Shown: piece after piece, positions 46,128 through 55,397 of the stretch
How positions within the stretch are numbered: the first letter of the stretch is position 1
How the letters are laid out: each line of letters starts with the position of its first letter
Origin: JAJEFO01 sp965221845
GTDB lineage: Bacteria; Pseudomonadota; Alphaproteobacteria; Rhodobacterales; Rhodobacteraceae
Assembly: GCA_965221845.1 (NCBI GenBank)
Contig: OZ244919.1
Location: forward strand, 310,001-374,000
DNA length: 64,000 bases
Direction of reading: 5' to 3'
Notes under the pieces: generated by a model
Told to the model about the DNA's origin: nothing
The model's input: only the letters and a program-made list of their open reading frames with translations
The model's database searches: none
Position numbers and translations under genes: made by a program

Positions 46128-47176
46128 GGCGGCGCGCGCGCCGCCCGCAATGCACGCTCGCCCGGCGGCTTTCGCTCGCCCTCGAGGGCGGGATCCTGAG
46201 CCTGCCGGAGAGCGGGACGATCGCGGTGCACTCGCCGGACGCGGCCGCCGACCTCTCGGCCCTGCCGCGCGACCGGACCGAGGTGGTCTCGCGAAGCCGC
46301 CGCGTCCATGCCGCGTTCGCGGAATCGGGCTTCCGCGTCGCGGCGGCGCCGCAGGGGCCGTACGCGCTGGCGATCCTCTCGCTGCCCCGGGCGAGGGCCG
46401 CGGCACGCGCCGCGCTCGCGGAAATCGTCCCGCTCACGCGCGGGCCCGCCGTGATCGACGGGCAGAAGACGGACGGCGTGGAGGGCTTCCAGAAGGAGCT
46501 CGGCAAGCGCGCGGTCATCGGCGAGGTCCTGGTCAAGGCGCATGGCAGGATCTTTGCGGCGACCGAGGTGGACTGCGCAGGATGGGGCGCCGGCCCCGGA
46601 CGCGCGCAGCGTCCGGAGGGCCGCCCGCACGAGGCGCCGCCGGGCGCCTTCTCCCCGGACCGGATCGATCCCGGGTCCCGCGCGCTCGCGGACGCCCTGC
46701 CCGAAAGGATGGACGGCCACGTCGTCGACCTGGGCTCCGGCTGGGGCTACCTTGCGGCCGCGGTCCTGGCACGGGCCGGCGTGGCGTCCGTGGATCTGGT
46801 CGAGGACGATCTTGCCGCCCTGGAATCCTCCAGGGCGAACGTGGACGACGTCCGCGCCCGGTTTCACTGGGCCGATGCGCTGTCGTTCCGTCCCGACCGG
46901 CTCGCCGGCCATGTCGTGACGAACCCGCCTTTCCACGCGGGCCGGCGCGCAGACGCCTCCGTCGGAGAGGGCTTCATTCGGGCGGGCGCGGGAATGCTGG
47001 CCCGGCACGGCGTCCTGTGGCTTGTCGCAAACAGGCATTTGCCATACGAAAGGACCCTCGCGGAGCTCTTCCGTGACGTCCGCGCCCTCGGGCAACGCGC
47101 CGGATACAAGATCTTCAAGGCCACGCAGCCCCGACCAGTCCGCAAGAGACAGCCACATGTCGTTTTCGATCGCTGA
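46106..47176 (+). CDS. RsmC/RlmG-like SAM-dependent methyltransferase
   Basis: A ~356-aa protein with an N-terminal degenerate methyltransferase-like domain and a C-terminal Rossmann methyltransferase: VDLGSGWGYLAAAVLARAG (SAM motif I), DLVEDDLAALESSRANV, and VVTNPPFHAG (the NPPF catalytic motif of N2-guanine rRNA methyltransferases) near residue 270. It probably methylates 16S rRNA G1207 (RsmC) or a related guanine. The start is uncertain: ATG 46106 overlaps clpS by 22 bp, and conserved sequence begins only at RRLSLALEGG. It overlaps the following SDR gene by 20 bp. Confidence 0.8.
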   Translation: MHAGKGVGRRARRPQCTLARRLSLALEGGILSLPESGTIAVHSPDAAADLSALPRDRTEVVSRSRRVHAAFAESGFRVAAAPQGPYALAILSLPRARAAARAALAEIVPLTRGPAVIDGQKTDGVEGFQKELGKRAVIGEVLVKAHGRIFAATEVDCAGWGAGPGRAQRPEGRPHEAPPGAFSPDRIDPGSRALADALPERMDGHVVDLGSGWGYLAAAVLARAGVASVDLVEDDLAALESSRANVDDVRARFHWADALSFRPDRLAGHVVTNPPFHAGRRADASVGEGFIRAGAGMLARHGVLWLVANRHLPYERTLAELFRDVRALGQRAGYKIFKATQPRPVRKRQPHVVFDR

Positions 47177-47960
47177 CAGGACCGCAGTCGTCACGGGGGC
47201 CGCAAACGGGGTCGGTCTTTTCATCGCACGCCATTTCCTGGAAAGGGGCGCCAGGGTGATGCTTGCCGACATGGACGAGACGCGGCTCGCCGTAGAGATG
47301 AACGGCGGCGGAAAGGGCATTGAGAACGCCGCCTGCTTTGCGGGCGACCTGCGCGAGAAACTGACGGTCGCGAACCTGCTGTCCGCCACCATCGACCACT
47401 TCGACCGGGTGGACATCCTCGTGAACGCGTCCCGGCAGGTGGTGACCGGGGATCCGCTCAACGCCGATGACGACGGCGTGCAGACGCTCATCGAGCAGAA
47501 CCTCATGACCTCCCTCAGGGTCTCGCAGGTATTCGCGAAGCGCATGATCAGGCAGGCGGAGGACGGTGGCGAATCACCTGCCGGCTCCATCATCAACCTG
47601 TCCTCGATAGCGGCGCTTCGCTGCCAGCCCAGGCTCCTGGCCTATTCGGTGAGCTCCGCCGCGCTCGACCAGATGACGCGCGCCCTGGCCGTAGCCCTTG
47701 CGCCGCACCGGATCCGCGTGAACGCCATCGCGTTCGGCTCGGTCATGAGCGCCTCCCTGAAGGACGCCCTGGACGCTGACACGGGCATGAGGGACGCGAT
47801 CGTCTCCTCGACCCCGCTCGGGCGCATCGCGAGTCCGGCCGAGCTTGCGGAGGTCGCGCAGTTCCTGGCCTCGGACGGATCGGACTTCGTCACCGGCCAG
47901 GTCATCACGGCGGACGGGGGGCGAACCCTGGTGGACGCGGCCGACGCCCCGGCGCACTGA
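47157..47960 (+). CDS. Short-chain dehydrogenase/reductase
   Basis: A 267-aa classical SDR: the cofactor motif TGAANGVG (TGxxxGxG), ILVNASRQ (a variant of NNAG), IINLSSIAA with the catalytic Ser, and IRVNAIAFGSV, then TGQVITADGGRTL. The catalytic Tyr/Lys motif reads YSVSSAA: the Tyr is present but the usual Lys four residues later is Ala, which may weaken or change activity. Substrate unknown. The start at 47157 lies inside the end of the methyltransferase gene. Confidence 0.88.
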   Translation: MSFSIADRTAVVTGAANGVGLFIARHFLERGARVMLADMDETRLAVEMNGGGKGIENAACFAGDLREKLTVANLLSATIDHFDRVDILVNASRQVVTGDPLNADDDGVQTLIEQNLMTSLRVSQVFAKRMIRQAEDGGESPAGSIINLSSIAALRCQPRLLAYSVSSAALDQMTRALAVALAPHRIRVNAIAFGSVMSASLKDALDADTGMRDAIVSSTPLGRIASPAELAEVAQFLASDGSDFVTGQVITADGGRTLVDAADAPAH

Positions 47961-48146
47961 CGCCTTTCCGGCAAGTCCCGTTCCGCGCGCCAGGAGGGCA
48001 TGGAGTCCGCCCTCCCCTCTCCCGAAAGCCGGGCTCCCCTCCCGCGAGCATCCATGTCTTGGATCAAGCCCGGATCCGGCCTTTTCCGGGGGGCCGGGAG
48101 CGGGGTTTTCCACAGCCTGTCCACATCCCGGCGGCCGTCCGGGCGT

Positions 48147-49088
48147 CAGGCGGCGGGCGCCGACCTGTCCTCCCGTCTGCGCCGGTCGCGGAGAAGGACG
48201 TTCGCGGTCACGACGAGCTTCCGCATGACCGCGGTCACGGCGACCTTGCGGGCCCTGCCCCCTCGGCCCGGGCCGGCCGTGCATCTCCTTCGTGTCGGGA
48301 CCGGACATGCAGGCCGCCATCGCCGCCATGTACAGGACGTCCCCCGGACGCCGCCGCCCGCCGGCGACGTGGCGCCCGCCCCTGAGGGTGCCGCCGTCGC
48401 GGGCGAAGGGGGCGACGCCGGCCAGGGCGGCGGCCCGGCGGCTGCCGACGGCGCCCGGCCCGCCCGCCCGGGCGACCGGGGACGCGGCCGTGACCGGGCC
48501 GATGCCCGGCACCGGGGCCGGATGCCGCAGCTCTCCGCCAGGCCCTCCGACCCCTCGACGAGCGCCGCGGTCCGCCGGCCGGACGCGGCGACGCCGGCGC
48601 CGGTCCCGGCGAGGACCCCCTGGACGGGCCCGTCCGCGTCCGGACCGCCGGCCTCGCCCGGGACCGCCTCGGCCCGGCGCGCCTGTCGACGGGCGCCTCG
48701 CGCAGGACCGGCATGTCGCGGAGCCTGTCGACGGTCCCGTCCGCCGGCGCCGTGGCCGCCATGTCCGGGAACGCGGCGCGCAGGGCGGCCGGCACGCGCG
48801 CGCCGGCCCTGTCGGCCTTCGCCGGCTCGCCGCCGGCCCTGGGGAGGTCCCGGGACTGGCGCGGGGTCGCCACGACGACCTTGAGGCCCCGGTCGTGCAG
48901 GGACTGCAGGAGGGCCCGGTGCATCCGCCCCGTGGCCTCCGGGACGGCCCGCGCCGCCTTCCCCTCCCCGGGAGGCGGGCGACCTTGCGGAAGCCGTCCG
49001 TGTCGCTGGTCGCGGTCCCGTCCCGCCCGCCCGGGCGGATGTCCGGCGTCTTCCTGCTCACGTCGATTCCCGCGGCTGCGGCGGCCAT
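48147..49088 (-). pseudogene. IS110-family transposase, multiply frameshifted
   Basis: Pieces of an IS110-type transposase are readable in alternating minus-strand frames: MAAAAAGIDVSRKTPDI (RuvC-like start with the first Asp), ATGRMHRALLQSLHDRGLKV, RQSRDLPRAGGEPAKADRAG, then VPGIGPVTAA, AALAGVAPFARDGG with GGRRRPGDVLYMAAM (the C-terminal Ser region reads differently). At least three frame changes are required. It is inactive. The element's ends were not defined. Confidence 0.75.
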
Positions 49089-49293
49089 GGTCTCCCGCTC
49101 CTGTCCTCGCGACGGTCCGGTTCCCGGACCCGGCGTCCATCGGGACGCGGGAGGACGGCGGGAGGACGGGCCGACCACGCTGTCCGACGGATCCGCTTGC
49201 GCGACCAGGGAGCTGTCGGTCCGGCCCGCTCCAGGGGCGCCCCCCCTGCCCTCGCACATCTCGCGGATCTCCGCGCCCGTGAAGTTCAGAGGT

Positions 49294-51661
49294 CCTGACA
49301 TCGGATCTGATTTCCTACAATGAAAGTGATGCCTCTTTCCTGGTGGTCCGTGCGACTTCGGGCAGTTCGCAGACCATGCGCAGTCCGGTTCCGGGGAAGA
49401 CCGTGCCGGTCCGGTTGATCTCGTCGAGCAGTCCGGCGACCGCGGCGTCGCCGGCGTTGCCGGCGGTCCCGAGGATACGCACCCGCAGCACGCCGCTCTC
49501 CGGTTCGGGAACGATGTCGGCCTCCGACCGGAACAGTTCCGCGAGGGGACGGCGCGGGCGCCGCCTGCTGCCCTGGGCCGCCGCGACGGCGGGCATCATC
49601 CTGGTCTCGGCCCGGCAGGCGATCATGCGGATCACGTCGAGGAGCAGCCTCTCGCCGGAGGGCAGCGCGTCGAGCGTCTCGCCCTCGCCGAGTTCCGCGG
49701 CCCTGACATGCGTGGGCACCTCCCTGCGCTGCAGCTTGAGCGCCTCGCGCGCGGCGTCGAGCGTCCCGATCTCGGCCGCAACCCTTTCGGCTGACTTGGC
49801 GGCCGCGTCGGAGGGTGCGCCCCGGAGCAGGTCGGCGACGCGGTTGCGCAGCGTGCCGAGCCTGCTCCGCATCCGGTTGATCCGGCGGTCCAGCTCGCGC
49901 CGGGCCGGGTTGACGACGCGCGCGTCGGGATCCAGTTCGGCAAGGCCATGGACCGGAAGCCCGTCGAGATTGAACTCGTCGCGCATGTACTTGAAGAAGC
50001 TTTCCCGGGCCCGCCGCGAGAACAGCGCGCCCGCCGCCCGCTCCATCGGCGTGACGGGATCCGTGGTCACGAGCGGGACCTGCCGGCCCGTGTCCGGCAG
50101 GCGGCGGATCTGGCGCACCTCGGGCCCGTCCCTCGGCAGGATCCGCCTCTCGGCGAGGAGCACCTCGGCGGAAGCGGTTCCGCCGGGGCCGTGGATCGGC
50201 GCCTCGACGGCGCGGAACTCCGCCTCCGGCCAGTCCTCGCCCCTGAAGCCCTTGTGCCAGGTGATCGCCGCGATGCCGCGTCGGGCGAGGCGCCAGAACA
50301 GGGCCGGGCTCCATCCCTCCCGTTCGAAGGCCAGCGTCAGCGCGGGCGTGGCGTCCTCCGATGCCGTGAGGTCCGGCGCGTCCGGCCCCGGCAGGCCGAT
50401 CCGTTCCAGCGCCGGAAGCACGTCCTGCTCCAGCGCCCCGGCCATGCCGGGGTCGAGATCCTTGTGCAGGCACAGGAGCGGCCCGCCGCCGAGCGCGTTG
50501 ACCCAGCAGCTCGTCGAGGCGGGAAGGCAGAGCCTCTGGCGCGACACGAAGTGCTTCCGGAGCCGTCCCTTCCGGCCGGCGCAGACCTTCACGTGCCCGT
50601 CCACCGAGAGCGTGGCGACCGTGTCGCCGCCGTCCGCCATCCAGCCCCGCGCGAGCGCGTCCTGCCAGCCCTTCACCCGCCTCCCGTCCGCCGCGAGCGC
50701 CCTGACCTTCCAACGCAGCGTCTTCGCCTCCGGGCAGCGGTCCAGGCCGAGGACCGCGCCCCGCTCCCCCGGCGCCTCGTGGCGGAGCGCCTCGGGGCTG
50801 CGGACCCGGGCCATGAACAGGAACGCGAGCAGGAGAAGCGTGCTCGTCAGCCCGCAGCATCCCTTCGGCAGGGACGGGAACCTGTCCGCATGCTGCAGGA
50901 GGCCCTCATCCAGCAGCGCCGGCAGCGCGGCCAGGACGCCGCCGCAGGCGACCGCCGCCAGCGGCTCGCCGAAGCGCGGCCGCGCCTCCGCCATCGCCCC
51001 CGCCGAGGCCGCGACGCGGCCCGCGCTGTCGCGCGCGGCCCGGCCCGTCGGCGCGGCGCGGTCGCGTCGGACCCGCGCGCTGCGGCCGAGCGGGGCTTCG
51101 CGGGCGTCGGGCCCCGCATCGGATTCCGTCTCCGCCGGCTTGCCCGCGCCCGGCGCTCCGGTTCCGACGAAGCCCCTCTGGATGTCATGATGCACCGTCG
51201 ATTGCGGAACGCCGGGTTCCCTGGCCACGGCCGTGCCGCTCACGCCCTCCGCCAGGAGACGGTTCGCCGCGTCCGCCGTCTCTCCGGCGATCACGCTGGT
51301 GCCGCGCCCCTTGCGCGGCTCGTGGAACGCCGCCTCGCCCCCTTCCCGGAGCTTCCTGACCGCTCGCCGGACCGTCGCGCGCCCGACGCCGAATGCGGCC
51401 TGCAGGACACTCTGGGGGACGCCGTGCCTGGCGAACCTCGCGATCCGCAGCAGCATCGCCGGGCGGTCGTTCTCGTCGTGGCAGTCGAAAGGCTCCAGGC
51501 TGGAGAAGCAGACGGTCCGTCCGCCATCGGACGCGAAGGAGAAGCACGAGGCGCCGATCTGGACGGCGTCTGCAGGGTGCATGGCAAGCGTGTTCATGAG
51601 TGCGAAACCCCCGAATATGGGCATCATGTTAAATTGTAATTCACTCACCCATGCTGTCAGG
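49294..51661 (-). mobile_element. 2.37-kb insertion element with CCTGACA ends
   Basis: The outermost bases on both sides read inward as CCTGACA, and both ends contain TACAAT about 20 bp further in, so they look like imperfect inverted repeats around the 777-aa transposase gene. No clear target duplication was found. The left end abuts the upstream region of the IS110 remnant. The family was not identified. Confidence 0.55.
49315..51648 (-). CDS. Large transposase-like protein (777 aa) with N-terminal helix-turn-helix
   Basis: An uninterrupted 777-aa frame. Residues ~60-165 contain two helix-turn-helix-like units (HGVPQSVLQAAFGVGRATV and GVSGTAVAREPGVPQSTV). The centre has ATLSVDGHVKVCAGRKGRL with an Asp typical of DDE strands, then LHKDLDPGMAGALEQDVLPAL, AITWHKGFRGEDW and PLVTTDPVTPM. 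The long helical C-terminus resembles transposases of large uncharacterised insertion sequences. Its bounds match the element ends. No partner gene lies inside the element. It is apparently intact, but I cannot name the IS family. Confidence 0.7.
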   Translation of the reverse strand: MSELQFNMMPIFGGFALMNTLAMHPADAVQIGASCFSFASDGGRTVCFSSLEPFDCHDENDRPAMLLRIARFARHGVPQSVLQAAFGVGRATVRRAVRKLREGGEAAFHEPRKGRGTSVIAGETADAANRLLAEGVSGTAVAREPGVPQSTVHHDIQRGFVGTGAPGAGKPAETESDAGPDAREAPLGRSARVRRDRAAPTGRAARDSAGRVAASAGAMAEARPRFGEPLAAVACGGVLAALPALLDEGLLQHADRFPSLPKGCCGLTSTLLLLAFLFMARVRSPEALRHEAPGERGAVLGLDRCPEAKTLRWKVRALAADGRRVKGWQDALARGWMADGGDTVATLSVDGHVKVCAGRKGRLRKHFVSRQRLCLPASTSCWVNALGGGPLLCLHKDLDPGMAGALEQDVLPALERIGLPGPDAPDLTASEDATPALTLAFEREGWSPALFWRLARRGIAAITWHKGFRGEDWPEAEFRAVEAPIHGPGGTASAEVLLAERRILPRDGPEVRQIRRLPDTGRQVPLVTTDPVTPMERAAGALFSRRARESFFKYMRDEFNLDGLPVHGLAELDPDARVVNPARRELDRRINRMRSRLGTLRNRVADLLRGAPSDAAAKSAERVAAEIGTLDAAREALKLQRREVPTHVRAAELGEGETLDALPSGERLLLDVIRMIACRAETRMMPAVAAAQGSRRRPRRPLAELFRSEADIVPEPESGVLRVRILGTAGNAGDAAVAGLLDEINRTGTVFPGTGLRMVCELPEVARTTRKEASLSL

Positions 51662-51739
51662 CGGAAATGACGGAAAACCCGTTGATTTCCCGCTGGAAAA
51701 CGCGAAGCCCGGGCCGTCAGATCACAATCCCGAGGTCAG

Positions 51740-52100
51740 GACCTCTGAAACTGCACGCTGCCTCCGTCACGCGGGCTGCACCGCGCCCTTCGGCAATGCC
51801 GCCCAGTCATTCTCCAGTCAGCAAATCCTGCACGATCGAGCAGGCTCGCGGCACCAGACCCTTGAACTCTTGCCGGATCATGAGCTGCGAAATGACTGTC
51901 TCCACACTGCCGCACGGCAATCGGGAAAGACACGCAGACGCTTCCGTGACATCATCCGAAAGCTCGTCCAGCACGACCCTGATCTCATCGCCATGCCCTG
52001 CCTCGACGGCAGCCGCGATGTCAAACACGTCGCGGGGCTGGATGCGGGACCCCCGGTACCTGATCTTCTTGGCGAACTTAAGTCTGGGCCAGATCCTGCG
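51740..52100 (-). pseudogene. Possible AbiEii-type nucleotidyltransferase C-terminal remnant
   Basis: On the minus strand a frame ending at 51807 reads LKFAKKIRYRGSRIQPRDVF DIAAAVEAGHGDEI and LDELSDDVTEASACLSRL. The KK..YRG.R..PRD.FD.A pattern resembles the C-terminal part of AbiEii/AbiGii-type nucleotidyltransferase toxins. No start codon or nucleotidyltransferase core precedes it, so it would be a truncated leftover next to the large transposon. Assignment from motif memory only. Confidence 0.35.
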
Positions 52101-52229
52101 AGAATCGCCCCCTTGCGAACGTCAGGCCTGTCATGGCATGCGCTGACCTTGCGCGGCGGTCCGCCCGGTCGTGCCGCCGCTCCCGGCGGGATTCGGATGC
52201 AAACCCAACTGTGGATGCAAGACGTTGTC

Positions 52230-52810
52230 ATGCTGCTCCTGACAGACAACTGCGACAGCTTCACCTTCGGCCTCGTCCGCTTTCTCGACGAGCCGGGCGC
52301 TGAATGCCGCGTCCGCCGGAACGACTCCCTGCCCGTCGAGGAGGCATTGGCGCAGCAGCCATCAGGCATCATCCTGGCCCGGGGCCATGCGACACCGACA
52401 AGGCGGGCGTCTGCCCGGGCCTCGTGCAGGCCGCGGCCAAGGCCGGCGTTCCCCTGCTTGGGACCTGCCTTGGCCGTCAGGCGATCGGGCAGGCGTTCGG
52501 CGGAAGGATCGTGCGTGCCGGCGACATCGTTCACGGCAGGTCCGACACCGTTCACCACGAGGGCCCGGGCGCCTTCCGCGGCCTGCCTTCGCCCTTTCGG
52601 GCAGCGCGCTGCCATTCGCCGGTCGTCGGCCGGGCCAGCCTTCCCCGCTGCCTCGATCCGACCGCAGCCCAGGCGGACGGCACCGTCGCGGGCCTTCGCC
52701 ACCGGAGTCTCCCGATCGAGGGCATGCAGTTCCATCCCGAGTCCGTCCGTTCCGGGCACGGGCGCGCGATGATGCGGAACTTCCTCGATTCCGTCCCGGA
52801 GCCGGCATGA
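52230..52810 (+). pseudogene. trpG: Anthranilate synthase glutaminase subunit, frameshifted and substituted
   Basis: The frame starts MLLLTDNCDSFTFGLVRFLD (TrpG normally has DNYDSFTYNLV), breaks near 52378, and continues in another frame as CDTDKAGVCPGLVQAA, GTCLGRQAIGQAFGG (catalytic Cys kept, usual H of CLGHQ is R), and FHPESV (catalytic His/Glu kept). One missing base before the expected SPGPCDP motif explains the break. Several otherwise invariant residues also differ. It overlaps trpD by ATGA, so the operon layout is preserved although the gene looks broken. A PabA-type subunit elsewhere would have to replace it. Confidence 0.75.
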
Positions 52811-53823
52811 GCGATTCGATGAAGGCGCTGATACATGCGGCCTCGGAAGGGCCGCTCAGCCGCACGCAGGCGGACGAGGCGTTCAACATCCTGTTCGACG
52901 GAACGGCCACGCCCGCCCAGACGGGTGGATTCCTGATGGCGCTTCGCGCGCGCGGCGAGGCCGTCGCCGAGTACACGGCCGCCGCGGCCGCGATGCGCGC
53001 CAGATGCGCTGCCGTGAACGCCCCCGCCGGCGCCATGGACATCGTGGGCACGGGCGGCGACGGAATGGGCACGCTCAACATCTCGACCGCCGCGGCCTTT
53101 GTCGTGGCCGGCGCCGGCGTTGCCGTCGCAAAGCACGGGAACCGCAACCTCTCGTCAAGGTCCGGCGCCGCCGACCTGCACGTCGCCATGGGAATCGAGG
53201 TCATGGTCGGCCCGGACGTCGTCGAGAGGGCGCTCTCGGAGGTCGGCATCGGGTTCATGATGGCTCCCATGCACCATCCGGCGATGAAGCACGTGGCTCC
53301 GGTCCGGACCGAGCTCGGCACCAAGACGATATTCAACATTCTCGGCCCGCTGACGAACCCCGCCGGCGTCAAGCGCCAGCTGACGGGCGCCTTCGCGATA
53401 GACCTGATCTTTCCCATGGCGGAAGCCCTGAAGGAGCTAGGCAGCGAGGCCGTGTGGCTGGTTCACGGAGCCGACGGCACCGACGAGATATCGATCTGCG
53501 GCCCGACGTCCGCCGCGGTCCTCAAGGACGGCAGGATCGCGTCCGCCGAGATCCATCCCGAAGACGCCGGGCTGCCCGTCCATCCCCTCAAGGAGGTGCT
53601 CGGCGGCTCGGCGGCGGAGAACGCCGCCGCCTTCAGCGCCCTTCTTGACGGCGCGCCCGGCGCCTATCGCGACGCGGTGCTCCTCAACTCCGCGGCCGCT
53701 CTCGTGATTGCGGGCAAGGCGCGCGATCTCAAGGACGGCGTCGAAGCCGCGGCGGAGAGCATCGCTTCCGGCGCCGCACGCGCCAAGGTCGAAGGGCTCG
53801 CCCGTGTCACGTCGGGAAACTGA
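52807..53823 (+). CDS. trpD: Anthranilate phosphoribosyltransferase
   Basis: A 338-aa enzyme joining anthranilate and PRPP in tryptophan synthesis. The PRPP site is IVGTGGDGMGTLNISTAAAF, followed by VAKHGNRNLSSRSGAADLH, GFMMAPMHHPAMKHVAPVR and FNILGPLTNPAG, and the metal site VHGADGTDEIS. The length is normal. ATG 52807 overlaps the trpG pseudogene stop. The downstream ung start overlaps its 3' end. Confidence 0.96.
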   Translation: MSDSMKALIHAASEGPLSRTQADEAFNILFDGTATPAQTGGFLMALRARGEAVAEYTAAAAAMRARCAAVNAPAGAMDIVGTGGDGMGTLNISTAAAFVVAGAGVAVAKHGNRNLSSRSGAADLHVAMGIEVMVGPDVVERALSEVGIGFMMAPMHHPAMKHVAPVRTELGTKTIFNILGPLTNPAGVKRQLTGAFAIDLIFPMAEALKELGSEAVWLVHGADGTDEISICGPTSAAVLKDGRIASAEIHPEDAGLPVHPLKEVLGGSAAENAAAFSALLDGAPGAYRDAVLLNSAAALVIAGKARDLKDGVEAAAESIASGAARAKVEGLARVTSGN

Positions 53824-54487
53824 CCGCCGCCCCGCCTCGGGCGGCAAGGTGACCGCACGGCTCGGCGCATGGGCGGAGCTGCCCTTCTTCGCGTACGACT
53901 GGCCCAGGATCGCCGCCGCCCTTTCGGCAGACAGGCGCCGGATCCTGCCGCCCGCGGGGATGCGGTTCGCCGCCCTTGAGCGGTGCCAGCCGGCGGACGC
54001 ACGCGTGATCATACTCGGACAGGATCCCTATCCGACGTCCGGCCATGCCAACGGGCTCGCGTTCTCGGTGACCGCGGGCACGGCGCTGCCGAAGTCGCTC
54101 AGGAACATCTTCCGCGAGCTTGACGACGACATCGGACGCTCGCCCGCAAGCGGCGATCTCGCCGGCTGGGCGGATGCCGGCGTGCTGCTGCTGAACACCT
54201 CCCTCACGGTTCCCGAAGGGGATGCAGGAGGCCATCTGCACCTGGGATGGGATGCGCTCGCCGCCCAGGTGCTTCGGCGGCTTTCCGACTCGCCGCGGGC
54301 GTTCGTCTTCTGGGGACGGCGCGCGGGAGGCTATGCAGGGCATGTCAGGGGGAGCGGCCACCTCGTCCTCAGGTCGGCCCATCCCTCTCCTCTCTCGGCC
54401 CATCGCGGGTTCTTCGGGTCGCGCCCTTTCAGCCGCATCAATGCATGGCTCAAGGAGCGCGGACATGCACCGGTCCCATGGGCCTGA
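53804..54487 (+). CDS. ung: Uracil-DNA glycosylase (family 1)
   Basis: A ~227-aa base-excision enzyme removing uracil from DNA. Motif GQDPYPTSGHANGLAFSV has the catalytic Asp and uracil-stacking region, LLLNTSLTVPEG the Asn, and HPSPLSAHRGFFGSRPFS the catalytic His and minor-groove loop. The start is uncertain: GTG 53804 overlaps trpD by 20 bp, GTG 53849 is an alternative. It sits inside the trp cluster between trpD and trpC. Confidence 0.92.
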   Translation: MSRRETDRRPASGGKVTARLGAWAELPFFAYDWPRIAAALSADRRRILPPAGMRFAALERCQPADARVIILGQDPYPTSGHANGLAFSVTAGTALPKSLRNIFRELDDDIGRSPASGDLAGWADAGVLLLNTSLTVPEGDAGGHLHLGWDALAAQVLRRLSDSPRAFVFWGRRAGGYAGHVRGSGHLVLRSAHPSPLSAHRGFFGSRPFSRINAWLKERGHAPVPWA

Positions 54488-54581
54488 AGCCGACACGTCA
54501 GCGAATGCCGCGAAACCCCGGCGCGCATGAACGGGAGGTCAGCGGCTTTCCACGAGGCTTTCGAAAGGGTATCCGGGCCGC

Positions 54582-55397
54582 ATGACGGACGCGCTCGAAA
54601 GGATCAAGGCGTACAAGCTCGAGGAGGTGGCCGCCGCAAGGGCGCGCCTTCCCCTGCGCGACCTCGAGGCGGCGGCACGCGACGCCCCGCCGCCGCGTGG
54701 CTTTGCCGCCGCCCTCCTGGAGAGATCAGGGACCGGCTACGGCCTGATCGCCGAGATCAAGAAGGCAAGCCCTTCGCGAGGCGTGATCCGGGCCGACTTC
54801 GATCCGGCGAGGCTTGCGCGCGCCTACGAGGCGGGCGGGGCCGCCTGCCTTTCGGTGCTGACGGACGCGCCGTCCTTCCAGGGCGCGCCGGAATTCCTGG
54901 GCTCGGCGCGCGCGGCCAGCGGACTGCCCTGCCTGCGCAAGGACTTCCTCTACGACACGTACCAGGTGGCGGAGGCCAGGGCCTGGGGCGCCGACTGCAT
55001 CCTGATCATCATGGCCGGCGTTTCGGACTCCCAGGCACGGGAGATCGAGGACTGCGCGGCGAAGGAGTGGGGCCTCGACGTGCTGATCGAGGTCCATGAC
55101 GAGGACGACCTCGATCGCGCGGCCGCCCTCGGATCCCCTCTCATCGGCATCAACAACCGCGACCTGAAGACCTTCGAGACGGATCTTGCGACGACCGAAC
55201 GACTCGCGCGGCACGTCCCGTCCGACAGGCACGTCGTCTCCGAGAGCGGGATCTTCACCACGGACGACCTTGCACGACTCGCGCGATCGGGCGCACGCAG
55301 CTTCCTGGTCGGCGAGAGCCTGATGCGCGCGGACGACGTGGCTGCCGCGACCCGGTCCCTTCTCGCCGGGCCGGCTCCGGCGGAGGGAGCCGCCTGA
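54582..55397 (+). CDS. trpC: Indole-3-glycerol phosphate synthase
   Basis: A 271-aa TIM barrel closing the indole ring: LIAEIKKASPSRGVIRADFD (catalytic Lys), CLSVLTDAPSFQGAPEFL, LPCLRKDFLYDTYQVAEARA, LIGINNRDLKTFETDL and VVSESGI. All catalytic residues are present. It is 94 bp after ung and overlaps moaC by one base at its stop. Confidence 0.96.
   Translation: MTDALERIKAYKLEEVAAARARLPLRDLEAAARDAPPPRGFAAALLERSGTGYGLIAEIKKASPSRGVIRADFDPARLARAYEAGGAACLSVLTDAPSFQGAPEFLGSARAASGLPCLRKDFLYDTYQVAEARAWGADCILIIMAGVSDSQAREIEDCAAKEWGLDVLIEVHDEDDLDRAAALGSPLIGINNRDLKTFETDLATTERLARHVPSDRHVVSESGIFTTDDLARLARSGARSFLVGESLMRADDVAAATRSLLAGPAPAEGAA

Noticed and set aside
46127..46146. Perfect 20-bp GC palindrome as a terminator after clpS
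   Set aside because: It lies inside the overlapping start region of the next gene, has no T-run, and consists of alternating GC that pairs by chance.
48292..49323. 343-aa plus-strand frame opposite the IS110 remnant
   Set aside because: It is the antisense shadow of the decayed transposase; no family features.
49343..51190. 615-aa and 563-aa plus-strand frames opposite the 777-aa transposase
   Set aside because: Low-complexity Ser/Arg/Pro shadows of the minus-strand gene.
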